Origin: Patagioenas fasciata
Taxonomy: Eukaryota > Chordata > Aves > Columbiformes > Columbidae
Length of the DNA: 64,000 nt
Assembly: GCF_037038585.1 (NCBI RefSeq)
Contig: NC_092523.1
Span: 30,075,501 to 30,139,500 of the forward strand
Reading direction: 5' to 3'
This document shows positions 54,201 to 62,821 of this stretch, piece by piece; position 1 is the first letter of the stretch; each line of letters begins with the position of its first letter. The notes under the pieces are model-generated. The model was not told where the DNA came from and ran no database searches. It saw nothing but the letters and a program-made list of their open reading frames with translations. The translations under genes were made by a program, and so were the position numbers.

Positions 54201-57200
54201 GTGTAATTGATAAGCTTTCAGACTCTGGATTTTACTGCTCTGAGCTGGCATTAATACAGCATTTACTTATATTTGATTCAGTTGTGTTCATTTCTAGCCA
54301 GATAGTTCCGGCTACTCAATATAATTTTTACTGAAGCTGTATCTGTTGTGTTTGTGTTTTTTGCGGACAGTTACTCCTTTTTTCTTTTTTTAAGTGTACA
54401 CATAAAGACCATCTGACATTGCAACATAGTAAATCAATAAATTAATTATTTAATTGTTTTGTCTGTTTTTATAAAACATGTTTGTGTTTACCTTTGTCTG
54501 AAAAAAAAACATTATGTCTTATAGTAATGTTGTAGTGAGAGGCTTGCCGACTTCTTATTCATTTCTCACTGTAGCTTGTTCCAGAAACAGTCTGTTGCAC
54601 TCACTTGGTTCTTGCTACTTCTAATTTGTCTTTCATTTGGTCTGTGTGAAACAACATCTTCAGTATCTGTTTCTGTTTTATCTTGCTCTATTCGGTCTAA
54701 GCTCCTAGCTGATGGTGTTCAAGGAAAACTTTGTTGCTTCTCATGATTTTTTTTTAGAAGCAGCTATAATAGAGAGGTGTCCATACTTCGAAGTAAAGTT
54801 GCACAGCTGCAGACTGACTGTGATTTTTTAAAAAGGCAACTGACAACTGAACGCTTTGAACGGTAAGATGCTTTTTTTTTTCAGTGAGGTGACTCTTTTT
54901 ATTTCTTTTTCACTCTTAAAACTGTTGCTTTTTTCAATACCGAGGAACTTTTATGGAAAATTACATTTCAATTGTCATGCAAAATCTCATTCTTATATTG
55001 AAAACGGCAGATTTAAAAAAAAAAAAGGCAACGAAAAACCAAACAACAAAAAACCCACAACTTATATAGTTTATGAATTCCCTTTAAATTTTGTGAGTTT
55101 GCTATTGCATCTAAAAAAATTAAAAATCACTTCTCGTTAAAACAAGAAGAAAGTTTAGTGACATTACAAGAAAAGAGGGCTCTTTGCAAAGTATTGTGAA
55201 AATCACCAAGTAAAAATAAAGAAATTTTTTCTTCCTTAAACATCCTGCAGTATCAAAGTGTTTTGTAATTGAAATTGCTATCTGTTGGTAGAGAGCGTGC
55301 AATTCAGGAAATGCGTCGACATGGTCTCTCTACGTCATCATTACGTGCTTCACCTCCTCTCAGTTCAACATTAAGGTCTCCCTCACGTTCTCCAGAACGT
55401 ACTGTTGGCAGGACAACTGATGAAGCAGCAGCTGAAAAGTAAGCAATTTAATTTTAGCAGATTGTCTCTGTTTAAGAGTTATGTTTAAACTGTTTCTAAA
55501 TGATACTTTTCTAATTGTATGAAATTCTTACACACTTTAGGTGGTGCTAAGTTCTTCTTTTGTTGACTCTCCTAACTAGAAAATATTGATTGGAAATGAT
55601 AGATGCAAAGCGCTCTCCAAAGACCATATAATGAAATGAATTCCCGTTCCTGTTTCTGTTAATGGTCTTGCACCAGCTGACAGCTTCCAAATATATATAG
55701 CCTGCTTATTATGCCCATTAATTATATCCAAATATATATTACCAAATTATTATTGTTAATAGTTATCTCCAAACAACAAATAATTTGTATTAAGAGAAAT
55801 ACCATGAAATTCTCTCAATTACAGCTATGAAGAAAAGACGTTCCATAGGAGAGAGTCCAACTAAAATGCATTTGAACCCTACACAGTAGTTGAAACTGTC
55901 TCCAAAACAAGTGCATAAAAATAATTAGTGCACTTTTTCAGTGTTAGTGCTTGAATGCTGTGAATGTCTAAGATCGTGGTCACTAGAGTCCATAAAAAAG
56001 AAATCAAAATTAACTCACTTGTTCATTTTCACTGACATTTTTATTCTTCTAGAGATGACTGTTGCTTTAGATGATGTCTGTTAATGTGTTACAGGCATGA
56101 GGATTGACTATATCCTGGGTGTCCTATACTGCATAATAAATTGCAGCGAAGAGCGGAAGGAGAGGGAGATACAAACAGTGATTTTTTTTATAGGAAATAC
56201 ATATGCTATAACAGCTATATAGTGTGCTAGAACAGCTCATTAATCTAAGTAGCTAAATGCTGAACTCCAAGAAACAATTCCAAACTGACAAGATTTTAAA
56301 CTTTACTTTTGTTGGTAAATACATATAGCTGGTTCTTAAGCTTGCTTTTTTTAACAAAAACACAGGTTTCCTGAGAACTGAGGTCAGCATGACATGATCC
56401 ACATTGTCAGAAATGTTCTTCTGCAAGTTTTTGGACAAAGCAAAAAAAAAAAAAAAGAAACCGTAGCAAATGAGATATTGGTAGTGGGGATGAAAGAGCA
56501 GTTATGCCTTTTCTTTACTGGTGAGCTATTAGGCAGACCCTGTTATGTTGCAAACCAACATTGAGATTGAGATAAGGATAGATAACATATTTCTGAGAGT
56601 ATCATTAGTAGAGAACTGTCTTTAGTCTTCCTTGCTTTACAGTGAGTCCCAAGAGCAGTAAAAAGAGTCCAGTTGCTATACTTGAAGAATACCATGTAGT
56701 GAACTATTTTTATCCCGCTATTTGCATATTTAGTTTTAACAATGATCGCTCTGTACCATATCTTATCAGAAAATATCCAATTTTCGTGAACTATGTATTT
56801 TTAAAGAAAATGTTTTCTAACAACTGAATTAATATTTAAACCTACCAATGGCTTCTTATATTTACATGATCTCTGTATTAATTTCACCCTACTTATTTAT
56901 TTCTTCCTAGGATCTTATGATAGTAAAGGGTGCTCTGTAATGACTGTTCTGTAGTGTTATCTGCTTTAATCTTCTCAAAAATGTTCTCTTCCTCCTTGTC
57001 TCACGTGTACCTTTTTAAGCATTTGAGCAGTAAATCAATGAATTGAAAGTAGCTTTAGATAAATGCTAATACTTGATATTCAGGAATAACAAAAAAGAAT
57101 GAAGAAAATAAATATAATAATTAATTTTTTATCCTAATTTTCATTAGTAAAATATACTAGATAGCTTTATTTTGACATTTTTTCTTTCTCTACCAGAAAT

Positions 57201-57218
57201 GTGAGCTTCAAGGAATGA
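27117..57218 (+). CDS. CEP135: CEP135, centrosomal protein of 135 kDa, complete, 25 coding exons
   Basis: The exons listed below join in phase to 3453 nt, 1150 residues (human about 1140). The protein begins MTTAAERRFINLRKRLDQLG and closely matches vertebrate CEP135 throughout. It is almost entirely coiled coil (Bld10 family). In this family the N-terminal segment binds microtubules, the N-terminal half binds CPAP/CENPJ and the C-terminal part binds SAS-6, linking the centriolar cartwheel hub to the microtubule triplets. Human loss-of-function causes primary microcephaly (MCPH8). A basic, Pro/Ser-rich break in the coil lies at about residues 440-485 (KSPSRLD, RRPSPSRRTPEK) and another at the C-terminus (about residues 1105-1150). 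ATG at 27117 is in good context (A at -3) and aligns with the family start. All introns are GT-AG and no premature stop was seen. Expression probably starts in the CpG island at 18.8-19.6 kb. Confidence 0.97.
28407..28597 (+). CDS. CEP135: CEP135 coding exon 2 (residues 38-102)
   Basis: 191 nt, phase 2 to 1. It encodes DLVRTTESLRNAKLSAGK and on to LKLKEQSDRHVK, within the N-terminal two-stranded coiled coil tied to microtubule binding in human CEP135. The donor is AAAG|GTAATA. The intron 28598-29103 has a T run at about 28619-28635 only. Confidence 0.95.
29104..29271 (+). CDS. CEP135: CEP135 coding exon 3 (residues 102-158)
   Basis: 168 nt, phase 1 to 1. It encodes LKASLRRVEHETGDLKFLNN and on to QEKNLQAVVQTP. 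The donor G|GTGAGT is strong. The intron 29272-30634 (about 1.4 kb) holds no recognised element. Confidence 0.96.
30635..30776 (+). CDS. CEP135: CEP135 coding exon 4 (residues 158-205)
   Basis: 142 nt, phase 1 to 2. It encodes GGRKRNIPFRRQRMQIDQP and on to PYIADLLQVADNR. A basic cluster followed by a Pro-rich stretch breaks the coil here. It is close to the human sequence. Confidence 0.96.
31222..31744 (+). mobile_element. avian ERV LTR of a second family, plus strand, internally deleted
   Basis: This lies in the CEP135 intron 30777-31906. Landmarks I recognise from memory of a common avian LTR are GCAGCAGGGGGACTGCAGG near the start, CACCAAGGTCAGTGAAAAG near 31471, CCCCTGCAGCCCGTGGAGAAG near 31530, then GATCTCCATGTCTTTATCTTGA near the 3' end (only partly quoted here: ATGTCTTTATCTTGACCCAT) and GCCAGCCAAGGTGAACCTGC just before the end. 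The tandem GCAGCCCGTGG block is shortened to two to three copies and the region after about 31,600 appears deleted relative to the full LTR. No internal genes were seen. Confidence 0.75.
31907..31991 (+). CDS. CEP135: CEP135 coding exon 5 (residues 205-233)
   Basis: 85 nt, phase 2 to 0. It encodes IHELQAEVTELQEKLEISE and on to NYSKQ, a typical heptad coil. The donor CAG|GTATAT lacks the +5 G. The intron 31992-32948 is AT-rich with nothing recognised. Confidence 0.95.
32949..33077 (+). CDS. CEP135: CEP135 coding exon 6 (residues 234-276)
   Basis: 129 nt, phase 0 to 0. It encodes VELRDKEIERLMLALDGGR and on to LINHLNLQ. The motif ALDGGRS is shared with human. The following intron (33078-34578, 1.5 kb) has a T run at about 33158-33175 and nothing else recognised. 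Confidence 0.96.
34579..34794 (+). CDS. CEP135: CEP135 coding exon 7 (residues 277-348)
   Basis: 216 nt, phase 0 to 0. It encodes VEYLQQTNKELENRIQDLL and on to VLETADKEIEEAK. It is a continuous coiled coil, well conserved. The donor is AAG|GTAATC. The intron 34795-35177 is short and plain. Confidence 0.96.
35178..35243 (+). CDS. CEP135: CEP135 coding exon 8 (residues 349-370)
   Basis: 66 nt, phase 0 to 0. It encodes KEIERKHNEIQDLEETVTRL and ends KS. The acceptor GTTGATAG lacks a good pyrimidine tract. The intron 35244-36190 holds nothing recognised. Confidence 0.92.
36191..36341 (+). CDS. CEP135: CEP135 coding exon 9 (residues 371-421)
   Basis: 151 nt, phase 0 to 1. It encodes ELCSCRRENERLSEELFGK and on to KQRLTEKTENLEIK. 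It is slightly longer than the matching human segment, with SDDKENLE where human has SDLE. The donor is AAAG|GTAAAT. The following intron carries a CR1 fragment. Confidence 0.94.
36660..37325 (-). mobile_element. old CR1 LINE 3' fragment, antisense
   Basis: Diverged CR1 in the CEP135 intron 36342-37350. On the plus strand it shows AATCTCCAGGAATGGAGATT, CAACCAGGACTCCTACATCC and ATTCATGAGGTTCC, the order found in antisense CR1 ends. A run of about 24 A bases (about 36772-36795) is embedded in it. Its inner edge stops about 25 bases before the next coding exon. Ends are approximate. Confidence 0.8.
37351..37544 (+). CDS. CEP135: CEP135 coding exon 10 (residues 421-485)
   Basis: 194 nt, phase 1 to 0. 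It encodes ERELVLEIERMRVEYGIALG and on to RRPSPSRRTPEK. The last part is basic and rich in Ser/Pro; human has a longer and different version here, so this is a fast-evolving hinge between coils. The acceptor is TTTTTCTGCAG. The intron 37545-38016 has nothing notable. Confidence 0.95.
38017..38160 (+). CDS. CEP135: CEP135 coding exon 11 (residues 486-533)
   Basis: 144 nt, phase 0 to 0. It encodes SEDLRLITRERDDLRSMLD and on to RDRLNVLYEQ. The motif DIQSNVKLLTAERD is identical to human. The intron 38161-38725 holds the tandem palindrome at 38652-38678. Confidence 0.96.
38652..38678. repeat. two tandem copies of a 12-base palindrome
   Basis: AGTGTATACACT, a perfect palindrome, occurs at 38652-38663 and again at 38667-38678, separated by GTT. 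It lies about 50 bases before coding exon 12 of CEP135. It could form a small cruciform or be a product of local duplication; no known protein site is claimed. Confidence 0.7.
38726..38869 (+). CDS. CEP135: CEP135 coding exon 12 (residues 534-581)
   Basis: 144 nt, phase 0 to 0. It encodes SQGELNRMRREAKHNLVSQ and on to RRLMAEKESLQEKLK. The acceptor TTTTAAAG|TCT was chosen over the in-frame AG six bases later because it keeps the length equal to human. The intron 38870-40194 (1.3 kb) has an antisense open stretch at 39441-39740 of unknown meaning. Confidence 0.92.
40195..40272 (+). CDS. CEP135: CEP135 coding exon 13 (residues 582-607)
   Basis: 78 nt, phase 0 to 0. It encodes IQQEAANLEKSKMQRDISEL and on to NNIQG. 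It is less conserved than its neighbours but in register. The following intron is only 195 bp (40273-40467). Confidence 0.92.
40468..40619 (+). CDS. CEP135: CEP135 coding exon 14 (residues 608-658)
   Basis: 152 nt, phase 0 to 2. It encodes FEMERCELKTTISILKERIN and on to FKTEICSL plus two bases of Gln. The donor CA|GTAAGT is strong. Confidence 0.94.
40620..42626 (+). other. CEP135 intron, about 2.0 kb
   Basis: No gene or transposon was recognised. A C-rich run lies at about 41909-41918. A GTATGACAYAACCC motif is repeated at about 42474 and 42502. Open frames on both strands at 40902-41199 and 42328-42531 have no recognisable product. Confidence 0.55.
42627..42742 (+). CDS. CEP135: CEP135 coding exon 15 (residues 658-697)
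   Basis: 116 nt, phase 2 to 1. It encodes LLNDQLQRSVEDLQHRLSLK and on to IVKLEEKI. The donor is ATAG|GTAATC. The intron after it is only 70 bp. Confidence 0.95.
42813..42967 (+). CDS. CEP135: CEP135 coding exon 16 (residues 697-748)
   Basis: 155 nt, phase 1 to 0. It encodes DRLNQRSASQDEAVNVLRN and on to LDDNLANK. The QETVDEKTE motif is shared with human. The donor is AAG|GTATGT. The intron 42968-43456 has nothing recognised. Confidence 0.95.
43457..43512 (+). CDS. CEP135: CEP135 coding exon 17 (residues 749-767)
   Basis: 56 nt, phase 0 to 2. It encodes EKTITHLRLTLSELESST plus two bases of Asp. This short exon is too small to show as a long open frame and was placed by phase and by its match to the family (ESS before the NRDREI block). 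The donor GA|GTGAGT is strong. The intron 43513-44533 has T/A-rich sequence at about 44420-44445 only. Confidence 0.92.
44534..44702 (+). CDS. CEP135: CEP135 coding exon 18 (residues 767-823)
   Basis: 169 nt, phase 2 to 0. It encodes HIKDMLSNRDREISSLRRQL and on to NRRLQDDLTTVARENQ. NRDREI, SLRRQLDA and RRLQDDL match human. The donor is CAG|GTATGA. Confidence 0.96.
44703..47546 (+). other. CEP135 intron, about 2.8 kb, with microsatellite and unexplained antisense open stretch
   Basis: It holds the GGGA/GGAA microsatellite (46826-46928). Minus-strand 46190-46660 stays open with protein-like composition across shifted frames, suggesting a decayed coding or retroelement sequence of unknown family. 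The rest is AT-rich and unassigned. Confidence 0.5.
46826..46928. repeat. compound GGGA / GGAA microsatellite
   Basis: About seven GGGA units (46826-46855) are followed by about 16 GGAA units to 46919, then imperfect GAAA. The plus strand is pure purine, so the tract could adopt non-B (triplex) forms. GGAA is the core of ETS-factor sites, but no function is shown here. Confidence 0.97.
47547..47657 (+). CDS. CEP135: CEP135 coding exon 19 (residues 824-860)
   Basis: 111 nt, phase 0 to 0. It encodes AISTELEDAIREKEEMKTR and on to FETLTASK. The donor AAG|GTAGAA is poor (A at +5, A at +6), but the frame and the match to the next exon support it. The intron 47658-47997 is short and plain. Confidence 0.94.
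47998..48183 (+). CDS. CEP135: CEP135 coding exon 20 (residues 861-922)
   Basis: 186 nt, phase 0 to 0. It encodes EKENQELLEKFRMLQTQAED and on to VELLEKEIQG. AHQAEGES and RVELLEKEIQ are as in human. The intron 48184-49149 has TA-rich sequence near 49111-49130 and no other feature. Confidence 0.96.
49150..49359 (+). CDS. CEP135: CEP135 coding exon 21 (residues 923-992)
   Basis: 210 nt, phase 0 to 0. It encodes HIAAHQAYESQISSITKNM and on to SRQLTSKSMDYEK. The acceptor is TTTGTTTAG and the donor AAG|GTAAGC. The intron 49360-50331 has nothing recognised. Confidence 0.96.
50332..50534 (+). CDS. CEP135: CEP135 coding exon 22 (residues 993-1060)
   Basis: 203 nt, phase 0 to 2. It encodes VLGELEDIKSEAELLKKQL and on to LKDKLTLAESK plus two bases of Leu. 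LLATCRDKEF and LTSHEKD match human apart from single changes. The donor CT|GTAAGT is strong. Confidence 0.96.
50535..54757 (+). other. CEP135 intron, about 4.2 kb
   Basis: The longest intron after intron 1. It contains a CR1 fragment (51952-52121, minus) and an A run at about 52611-52630. A 147-codon open frame at 50553-50996 has no family resemblance. The remainder is AT-rich and unassigned. Confidence 0.6.
51952..52121 (-). mobile_element. CR1 LINE 3' fragment, antisense
   Basis: On the plus strand it starts with TCATAATCATAGC and then GAGTTGGAAGGGACTCACA and GAGTCCAACTGTTG, the start of an antisense CR1 3' end. It continues through a TGTACAACTGCTTCTTGAA segment and is about 170 bases long. 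Confidence 0.8.
54758..54862 (+). CDS. CEP135: CEP135 coding exon 23 (residues 1060-1095)
   Basis: 105 nt, phase 2 to 2. It encodes SSYNREVSILRSKVAQLQTD and on to QLTTERFER. KVAQLQTD is identical to human. The acceptor is TTTTTTTTTAG|A and the donor CG|GTAAGA. The intron 54863-55291 is plain. Confidence 0.95.
55292..55438 (+). CDS. CEP135: CEP135 coding exon 24 (residues 1095-1144)
   Basis: 147 nt, phase 2 to 2. It encodes ERAIQEMRRHGLSTSSLRAS, then PPLSSTLRSPSRSPER as in human. Beyond that it continues with TVGRTTDEAAAEK, which I do not recall from the human protein. The tail is Ser/Pro/Arg-rich and probably disordered. The donor AA|GTAAGC is good. Confidence 0.92.
55439..57196 (+). other. 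last CEP135 intron, about 1.8 kb
   Basis: AT-rich, with an A run at about 56441-56454. No gene or transposon was recognised. It closes with TTTCTTTCTCTACCAG at 57196. Confidence 0.6.
57197..57218 (+). CDS. CEP135: CEP135 last coding exon with stop (residues 1144-1150)
   Basis: 22 coding nt ending in TGA at 57216-57218, encoding NVSFKE after the split Lys. Human CEP135 ends in RNV, so the N-V pair is shared and the last four residues are extra here. It was placed by phase and a strong acceptor; it is far too short to be found as an open frame. Confidence 0.85.
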
Positions 57219-57768
57219 CCAGTACTTGAGCAACTGAAGCATTACCTTATTACAAGGACTTTTTTGAAAAAATAATGAAGGCTGACCTGTATTCTACCTC
57301 TGTTTCCTTCAAATCAGTGGTTACCTTTGAAATTTCTGAGAACCAGTGAAGAAATCAACTTTGCAAAATTCTGCTTTCCCAACTGGCTGGAATGGATAGG
57401 TTTTTGCTGGCTGTTTGATGGGTTATGTGTCGAGGCTCGCTATGTTTTACTACTATTTTGCAAACATAATAATTATAAGAAGGAAACAAGTAGCTGATGT
57501 GACAGTCTCTTGGTTTTGTTTTATTATTTTATTTCTATTTGCTGATCTCATATGGTTACAGAAATTTGCTCATCTTAGTGTGAGCTACCATAGGAGAATA
57601 ACATACATAACTGTCTTAATGTTGAGCCAGTGTACGTTTTATATTTATGACGATTTCCTCTGTTTGGGCTTTTAACAAGTGTCTTCTGTTTACATGTCAT
57701 TCTTCATGGTATTTAAAACTATTGATTATCTGTTTTGTGAATGCATTTTGTTTACTGTACCTTTTCTT

Positions 57769-57774
57769 AATAAA
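57769..57774 (+). terminator. candidate CEP135 poly(A) signal AATAAA (proximal)
   Basis: AATAAA followed by an A run and then T-rich sequence, about 550 bases after the stop codon. Confidence 0.5.
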
Positions 57775-57871
57775 AAAAAATCAGTTATTCTTAATGTTTT
57801 TGTCATCTAATAACTGCTCATTTCTTTGTTTAATCTTTGTGTGAGTATGCATTTTAAATATTCCAATATTA

Positions 57872-57877
57872 AATAAA
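57872..57877 (+). terminator. candidate CEP135 poly(A) signal AATAAA (distal)
   Basis: A second AATAAA about 100 bases downstream of the first. Either or both may be used. Confidence 0.45.
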
Positions 57878-60469
57878 AAGTGAAGAGAAAAATGATATTT
57901 TTAAAGATGTATTGAAATCCTTTAAGCATTATAAAATTTAAAGTTAACTCTAAAGTATTTTATATTCAATATTTTTAATGATATCTGGAAAATTTTTCAA
58001 GTTTAGTTATAAAAGATCAGAACAAAACCTGGAATCCTTCACACAGTTAAGCTCAAGCTATTGGAGAGGTGACACGTGCCTTTATGTTGTGACACGCATT
58101 AGATAAATGCCATGAGAACTAATATTTAAAATATCTGGTATATTTAGCAGAGGAGCACTTCCAATTTGGGCTATGAAGTAAGATGCGATTAGTAATCACA
58201 ACCTTATGATAGGCTCTTAAAGTCCATCTGTGCAGATAATTGTATATCAAATCATTCTTCTATTGAAGAAAACAGTTTTCTAATAATTACGTGCCATTCA
58301 GGTTGACCTGACGTGTGTTCACAGGGATCACGCAGATGACGAGAAGTGGGAGCGTGTGTTGCTGCATGTTCTTGCAGTGGCCAATAGATAGTGTTCTGCT
58401 TCCCTGATTTTGAATTAAAAACTGTGAGTGCCAGCTAATCTTACAAGCATCTCTAAGGTGTAAACAACATATTAAATGACATGGATTTTTGTTCCTTTTA
58501 GATTTTTGTCTATTTTGCACTACAAATGTTGCAGTTAGAAGTTATAAACTACATTGTGTTAACATGAAATATTGAGTCATATATCCATTGATAAATAATT
58601 GCTGCTGCCAACTATATAGATCTTATTTTTCATGTATTGTATTTTGTCAGTTTTGTTATCTAGTGTATCTATATCTATTAAATTTTACTGATTAAAACCA
58701 CCTTAGAACACCCATCCAGAAGTACTTGAAAACACTTGTACCACACCAGGCTTCTGAGCCATTAGAAGAATTGTTTATTTAAAGTGGGTGCATCTCATAC
58801 TTTTTACTTTTTATGTCTCTCATTCGCATTACAGGAATGAGGAGAGCGTCGTCTCCGACTGTTACTTAGGTGTTCATAATGTTTGTAATTAAGTCAGCAG
58901 TTTCCACTGATGCTAATTGACATTAATTATTCAGGATGAAGCAGTTCAGTAAGAATGAGAGAACAACTCATTTTCTGCTCTTGATGTCTTCAGTGGTGCC
59001 TTTTAAATATCTTGTTTTGTACATAAGCCCATTTAAATTGGAATCTGAATCTTAAAAAAAAAAAGGCAAGCTTTCTATTTTATTGAAAATATTCTATTTC
59101 CTCTTGCCAAAAAGGGTATATTTTGACATTACAACTAAAACCATAACACTTCAGTTAATAGTAACTCTTGCATTAATATCTGTTAGGAAGAGTTAATGGA
59201 TTGTTGAGCACAGGCAGTGTAAGAAAACTGGTATCATTTTGTTGACCAAAGCCTGTGCAGCTTTCTAAAACTAAAACATCACTAATATTTAGAGTACAGT
59301 AGAACTGTCATTTTACCTCCTGTTACTGTTACTTTATATACATTTTTGGATGCAACTAGAAGAAAAAAAAAAAAGTAATATTTATACAACTTTGCATTAA
59401 AATCCAGTATTTCATTTCATGAAGCACAAAACAAGCACAAATTTGTGGAAGGTTTAAATCTGTGGACTACCATATTCTTCATGCATGAAACAAGGCCCGT
59501 GTAATTCGGGATATTAACATGACTCTCCTGGGCACCACTCCAAGGAGCTTCTGTCCTGTCCTCACCTTTGGGAAGACCAGAAGATTGACAGAAGCCTCGT
59601 GACCTATTTTAGTCCTCAGCTGGGGTGAGTTGAAAGCAGAGTGGGGCAGACATTAAATAATGGAAAAAAAATCCAGATATTCAAGTTGTCTGCCTGCTAT
59701 TGTTATCTGCAGTTGGGAATGGGGGACAAATTACATTAGAAAAATAATAAAGGAGAAGCAATAATCGTTTTGGCTGTTTCTCTGTAAAAACAAAGGAAGT
59801 GTATTGTCAGAAGCCAAGGAGTCCGGGGAGAATAAAAGGACAGTTTCTATAAATTCATTAAAACTTAAATTGCTCAATTAAACTTATAATGTCATTTTAA
59901 GAAAGTCTTAGAATTTTTTTTTCTGTCTTGCAGTATGTCCCTAAAGTTAGATAATTAACTTAAAGTTATATAAACTATTCTAGGGTTCAAATTAGTAAAC
60001 CCAATTTGTTCTTTTTTTGTCACCCTAAATCCAAGAAACAGTGAGATTCCTATGTGATGCTAATTTAAAAAGGTTAAGATCAGGGCTTTAATCTTTCCAT
60101 TTCAAATATTTGATACAAAAAATGCTGCACATGTGACATGACCCATTTGAATGCTGTTATTCCTAAATGACATCATGTGACCACAGACTTCATTGTTGTT
60201 GGATTTTTTGTTGTTGTGGTTGGTTGGTCGGTGTTTTTTTTCAACCATTCTTTGGGACAGAATTGTTGTACTGCCTCATTTTCTCTGCTGGCAGTGTAAG
60301 AAACCAGTGTTGTGCAGTTTCAGTGCACTAGTCTTTCAACTTTACGTATACAGGCATCCTGGTGTCATCTCACCCTCTGACCCTTCTTGGGCAACACAAA
60401 GATTGTATTAGCTGCAGCGTATTAATTCCTGGAGCTAAAGCCTTACCATTCTTCCTGCAGTATGAATGG

Positions 60470-60570
60470 GGGAAGAGAGGAAGCCCTGATAGTGTACAAG
60501 CACTGTTCAGCAACAGCTGAAACACTGGCATCTCATCAGCACTGGTTTGGCTGCAAAGGCAAAAAACCCC
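60470..60570 (-). mobile_element. ERV LTR fragment, antisense
   Basis: GAAGCCCTGATAGTGTACAA, then GCACTGTTCAGCAACAGCTG, a CATCTCATCAGCACTG block and TTTGGCTG follow the order of the 5' half of the LTR at 23868-24436 read in reverse. It is short and diverged, so the call is tentative. Confidence 0.5.
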
Positions 60571-60699
60571 ATCTCTATTCTGGCAGGTAGCACTGTTACC
60601 TCTGTCACAGCCCCCATCAGCGCAGCACGGCCGGCAGATGCCACACACAGCAGCTGAGAAGCTGCTCTACAACCATAAAGCTCCCAATACAACGTGGCC

Positions 60700-61130
60700 A
60701 TGGGTCTTCTTGGCAAGTCCAGCAAAGGGCCCCAAAAGTGAGTAAGGGTTTGAAGCATCTCTGACATGAGGAGACACTGAGTAAGCTGGGGGTGTTCAGC
60801 CTTGGGAAGGCTTAAGGGGGAACGTCTCCATGTACATAAATACCTGATGGGTGAGAGTAAAAATATTCGCAATGTCTTCTCAGTGGTATATAGGGCAGGT
60901 AGGAAAGACAATGGGAACAAATTAAAACACAGGGAATTCCATTTAAACCTCTCCGAGGCTGGCCAAGCAGTGGAGCAGGCTGCCCAAGTGGTTGTGGAAT
61001 CCCCATCCATGAACGTGTTCAAAACCCGATGGGACACAGTCCTGGACAGCCTGCCATAGATGACCCTGCTTTGAGCATGGGGTTGAACTAGACAGTCTCC
61101 AGAGGGGCAACAATTCTGTGACTCTGGGAC
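60700..61130 (+). mobile_element. CR1 LINE 3' end, plus strand
   Basis: It carries the CR1 C-terminal coding remnant, with TAAATACCTGATGGG (60839), CTTCTCAGTGG, GTTGTGGAATCCCCATCCAT and AAAACCCGATGGGACAC. Then come TTGAACTAGACAGTCTCCAG and the octamer-like ATTCTGTGACTCTG end (61113-61126). Part of the segment that should encode the NFFTVRV-type motif is deleted. Confidence 0.9.
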
Positions 61131-62068
61131 ATTTTCCTAACAGCAGTGTGACTAGGTAAGTGTCTATGTACCTGTAGAGAAATTGTCCATCATTATATTA
61201 TGATCTTTGACTCCATAAAAATTATTGGTATAAAATATAATTGCATTGCCATTGTTTTGTCTTAATATGACATTTTTCCACATTAGAGCTCAGGTAAACT
61301 GTGAGTTTTGGAGTTTATCACATGACAGTTTCCTGCCCCACCTGTGTATGCTGCTAGCTCAGCATCAGCCGAGCAGAGTTGCTCCACCAGGTTTGTTGGT
61401 GGTGTGTTCTTCACCACTTCAAGGTTATGATGCAGGAGTTACACTGTTTGCTTAAACTAACTAGAATGGCGTGATGGCAAATGGGAGAAAGTGAAAAAAA
61501 AAATCAAAATGTCAGTGGCTTTTTCTTGGTTTTAATACCACTGAGCAGGGACAGCTGTGTTTTCCTGAATGCAAACACAGAAATGAGTTGCAGCGTGATC
61601 AGTCAGCCGCAAGCAAGTCGAGCTCTGTGGGAGTAGATATGGCTCTTTGAGGAGAATTTCATTGAGCCTCTAAGTCCAGAGAAGCATGTTGATGTTGACA
61701 TCTGAGCTTGTTTTTATTTGAAAAGAGATGTGTGGGTTACCGGACTACAGCTGTGTGTGCAATCTTTATCTGTGCCCATTCGCTTGGCATAAATGCATAA
61801 ATAAAACATGTTGAATAGGAGGTGGGCACCCCTTGCCTTGCTCCTTGCCTTTAAATGGTGTATTTGTGCCACCTAGCGGAACCATGTCTTTTTTAGTGAT
61901 CACGGCACCTACTTAACAGCTTGGGGTTTCTCCATAGAAATTCTAGATACATCTAACAAACTCAAAGTGAAAGCATTTCTAATAAAGTACTGTGTCCCTG
62001 CATCCCGTCCATCGCTTTGCTACTGAGGTTTGTGACTCCATCGCTTTTCAGAAATTTTTGGTTCTTAA

Positions 62069-62172
62069 GAAAAAAAGACCAAACAAACAAACAAAAAAAC
62101 ACACACACACACAAAAACAAACAAACAAACAAACAAAGCAACAACAACAAAAAAACCACCAAAACCACACAC
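62069..62172. repeat. A/C-rich simple repeat, (CAAA)n and (CA)n
   Basis: AAAC units at 62080-62095 and 62112-62136 flank a short CA run at 62100-62112, with CAA and CCA units after. It is low-complexity sequence; open frames across it are artefacts. Confidence 0.9.
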
Positions 62173-62821
62173 AACTCATTTTAGCATATTTTCTCGTCCA
62201 GGAAAGTGAAAAGATCAACCTCTGTCAAGAAAGGTCTGATGTAATTGAGCAGTTTGACTGATCTGAAGGAAGTGGCAAAGGCTGGATTCACCTCTTCTCT
62301 GGTGGCTACTTTTGAAGTTTTCTATCTGTACCACCCAATTCTACTGCCTAAAAATGTGTAAGCGCTGCAATAGCAGCAAAGCAAAATGCAGCAAAACCCC
62401 TGCATCTTTCAATGGAGTGCTGCAAAATTCAGCTCTGGTAATTGAGATGGTTTGTATTCATATATTTTGAATATAAATATGTATATATGTAATTGCTAAT
62501 GTAAAGGTAGTGGTCAATATATTTACTTAATGGCTATGTAAATACTAGATTTGCTGCACGAGCTTAATTTCCAAGTTACCTATGCCCTGCGTACTATGGC
62601 TTGAGTTATGAGGGAACTGAAAAGGGAGTGGACTGTAGCTCTCATGGCTTGTATGACTGGTCATCTCCAGAACACTGAAGGTGAAAAAGTGATTTCTAGC
62701 AATTAGTATTTATTTCAGAGTCATATACCTATTTTTTGCACAAATATCACTTCTGGCCCAGGAATTCACTGAGCTGGAAATCATTAAGGAGTGGGAGACT
62801 ATCAGTAAATGCTTGGCAAAA

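Larger units (their letters stand above)
57219..57890 (+). other. CEP135: CEP135 3' UTR
   Basis: AT-rich sequence from the stop to just past the second poly(A) signal. Its length is inferred from AATAAA at 57769 and 57872. An 86-codon open frame at 57415-57675 within it has a hydrophobic chance-like product and is not called. Confidence 0.6.

Noticed and set aside
62069-62261. Open frames rich in Lys/Gln/Asn on one strand and Leu/Phe/Cys on the other
   Set aside because: They are translations of the CAAA/CA simple repeat.
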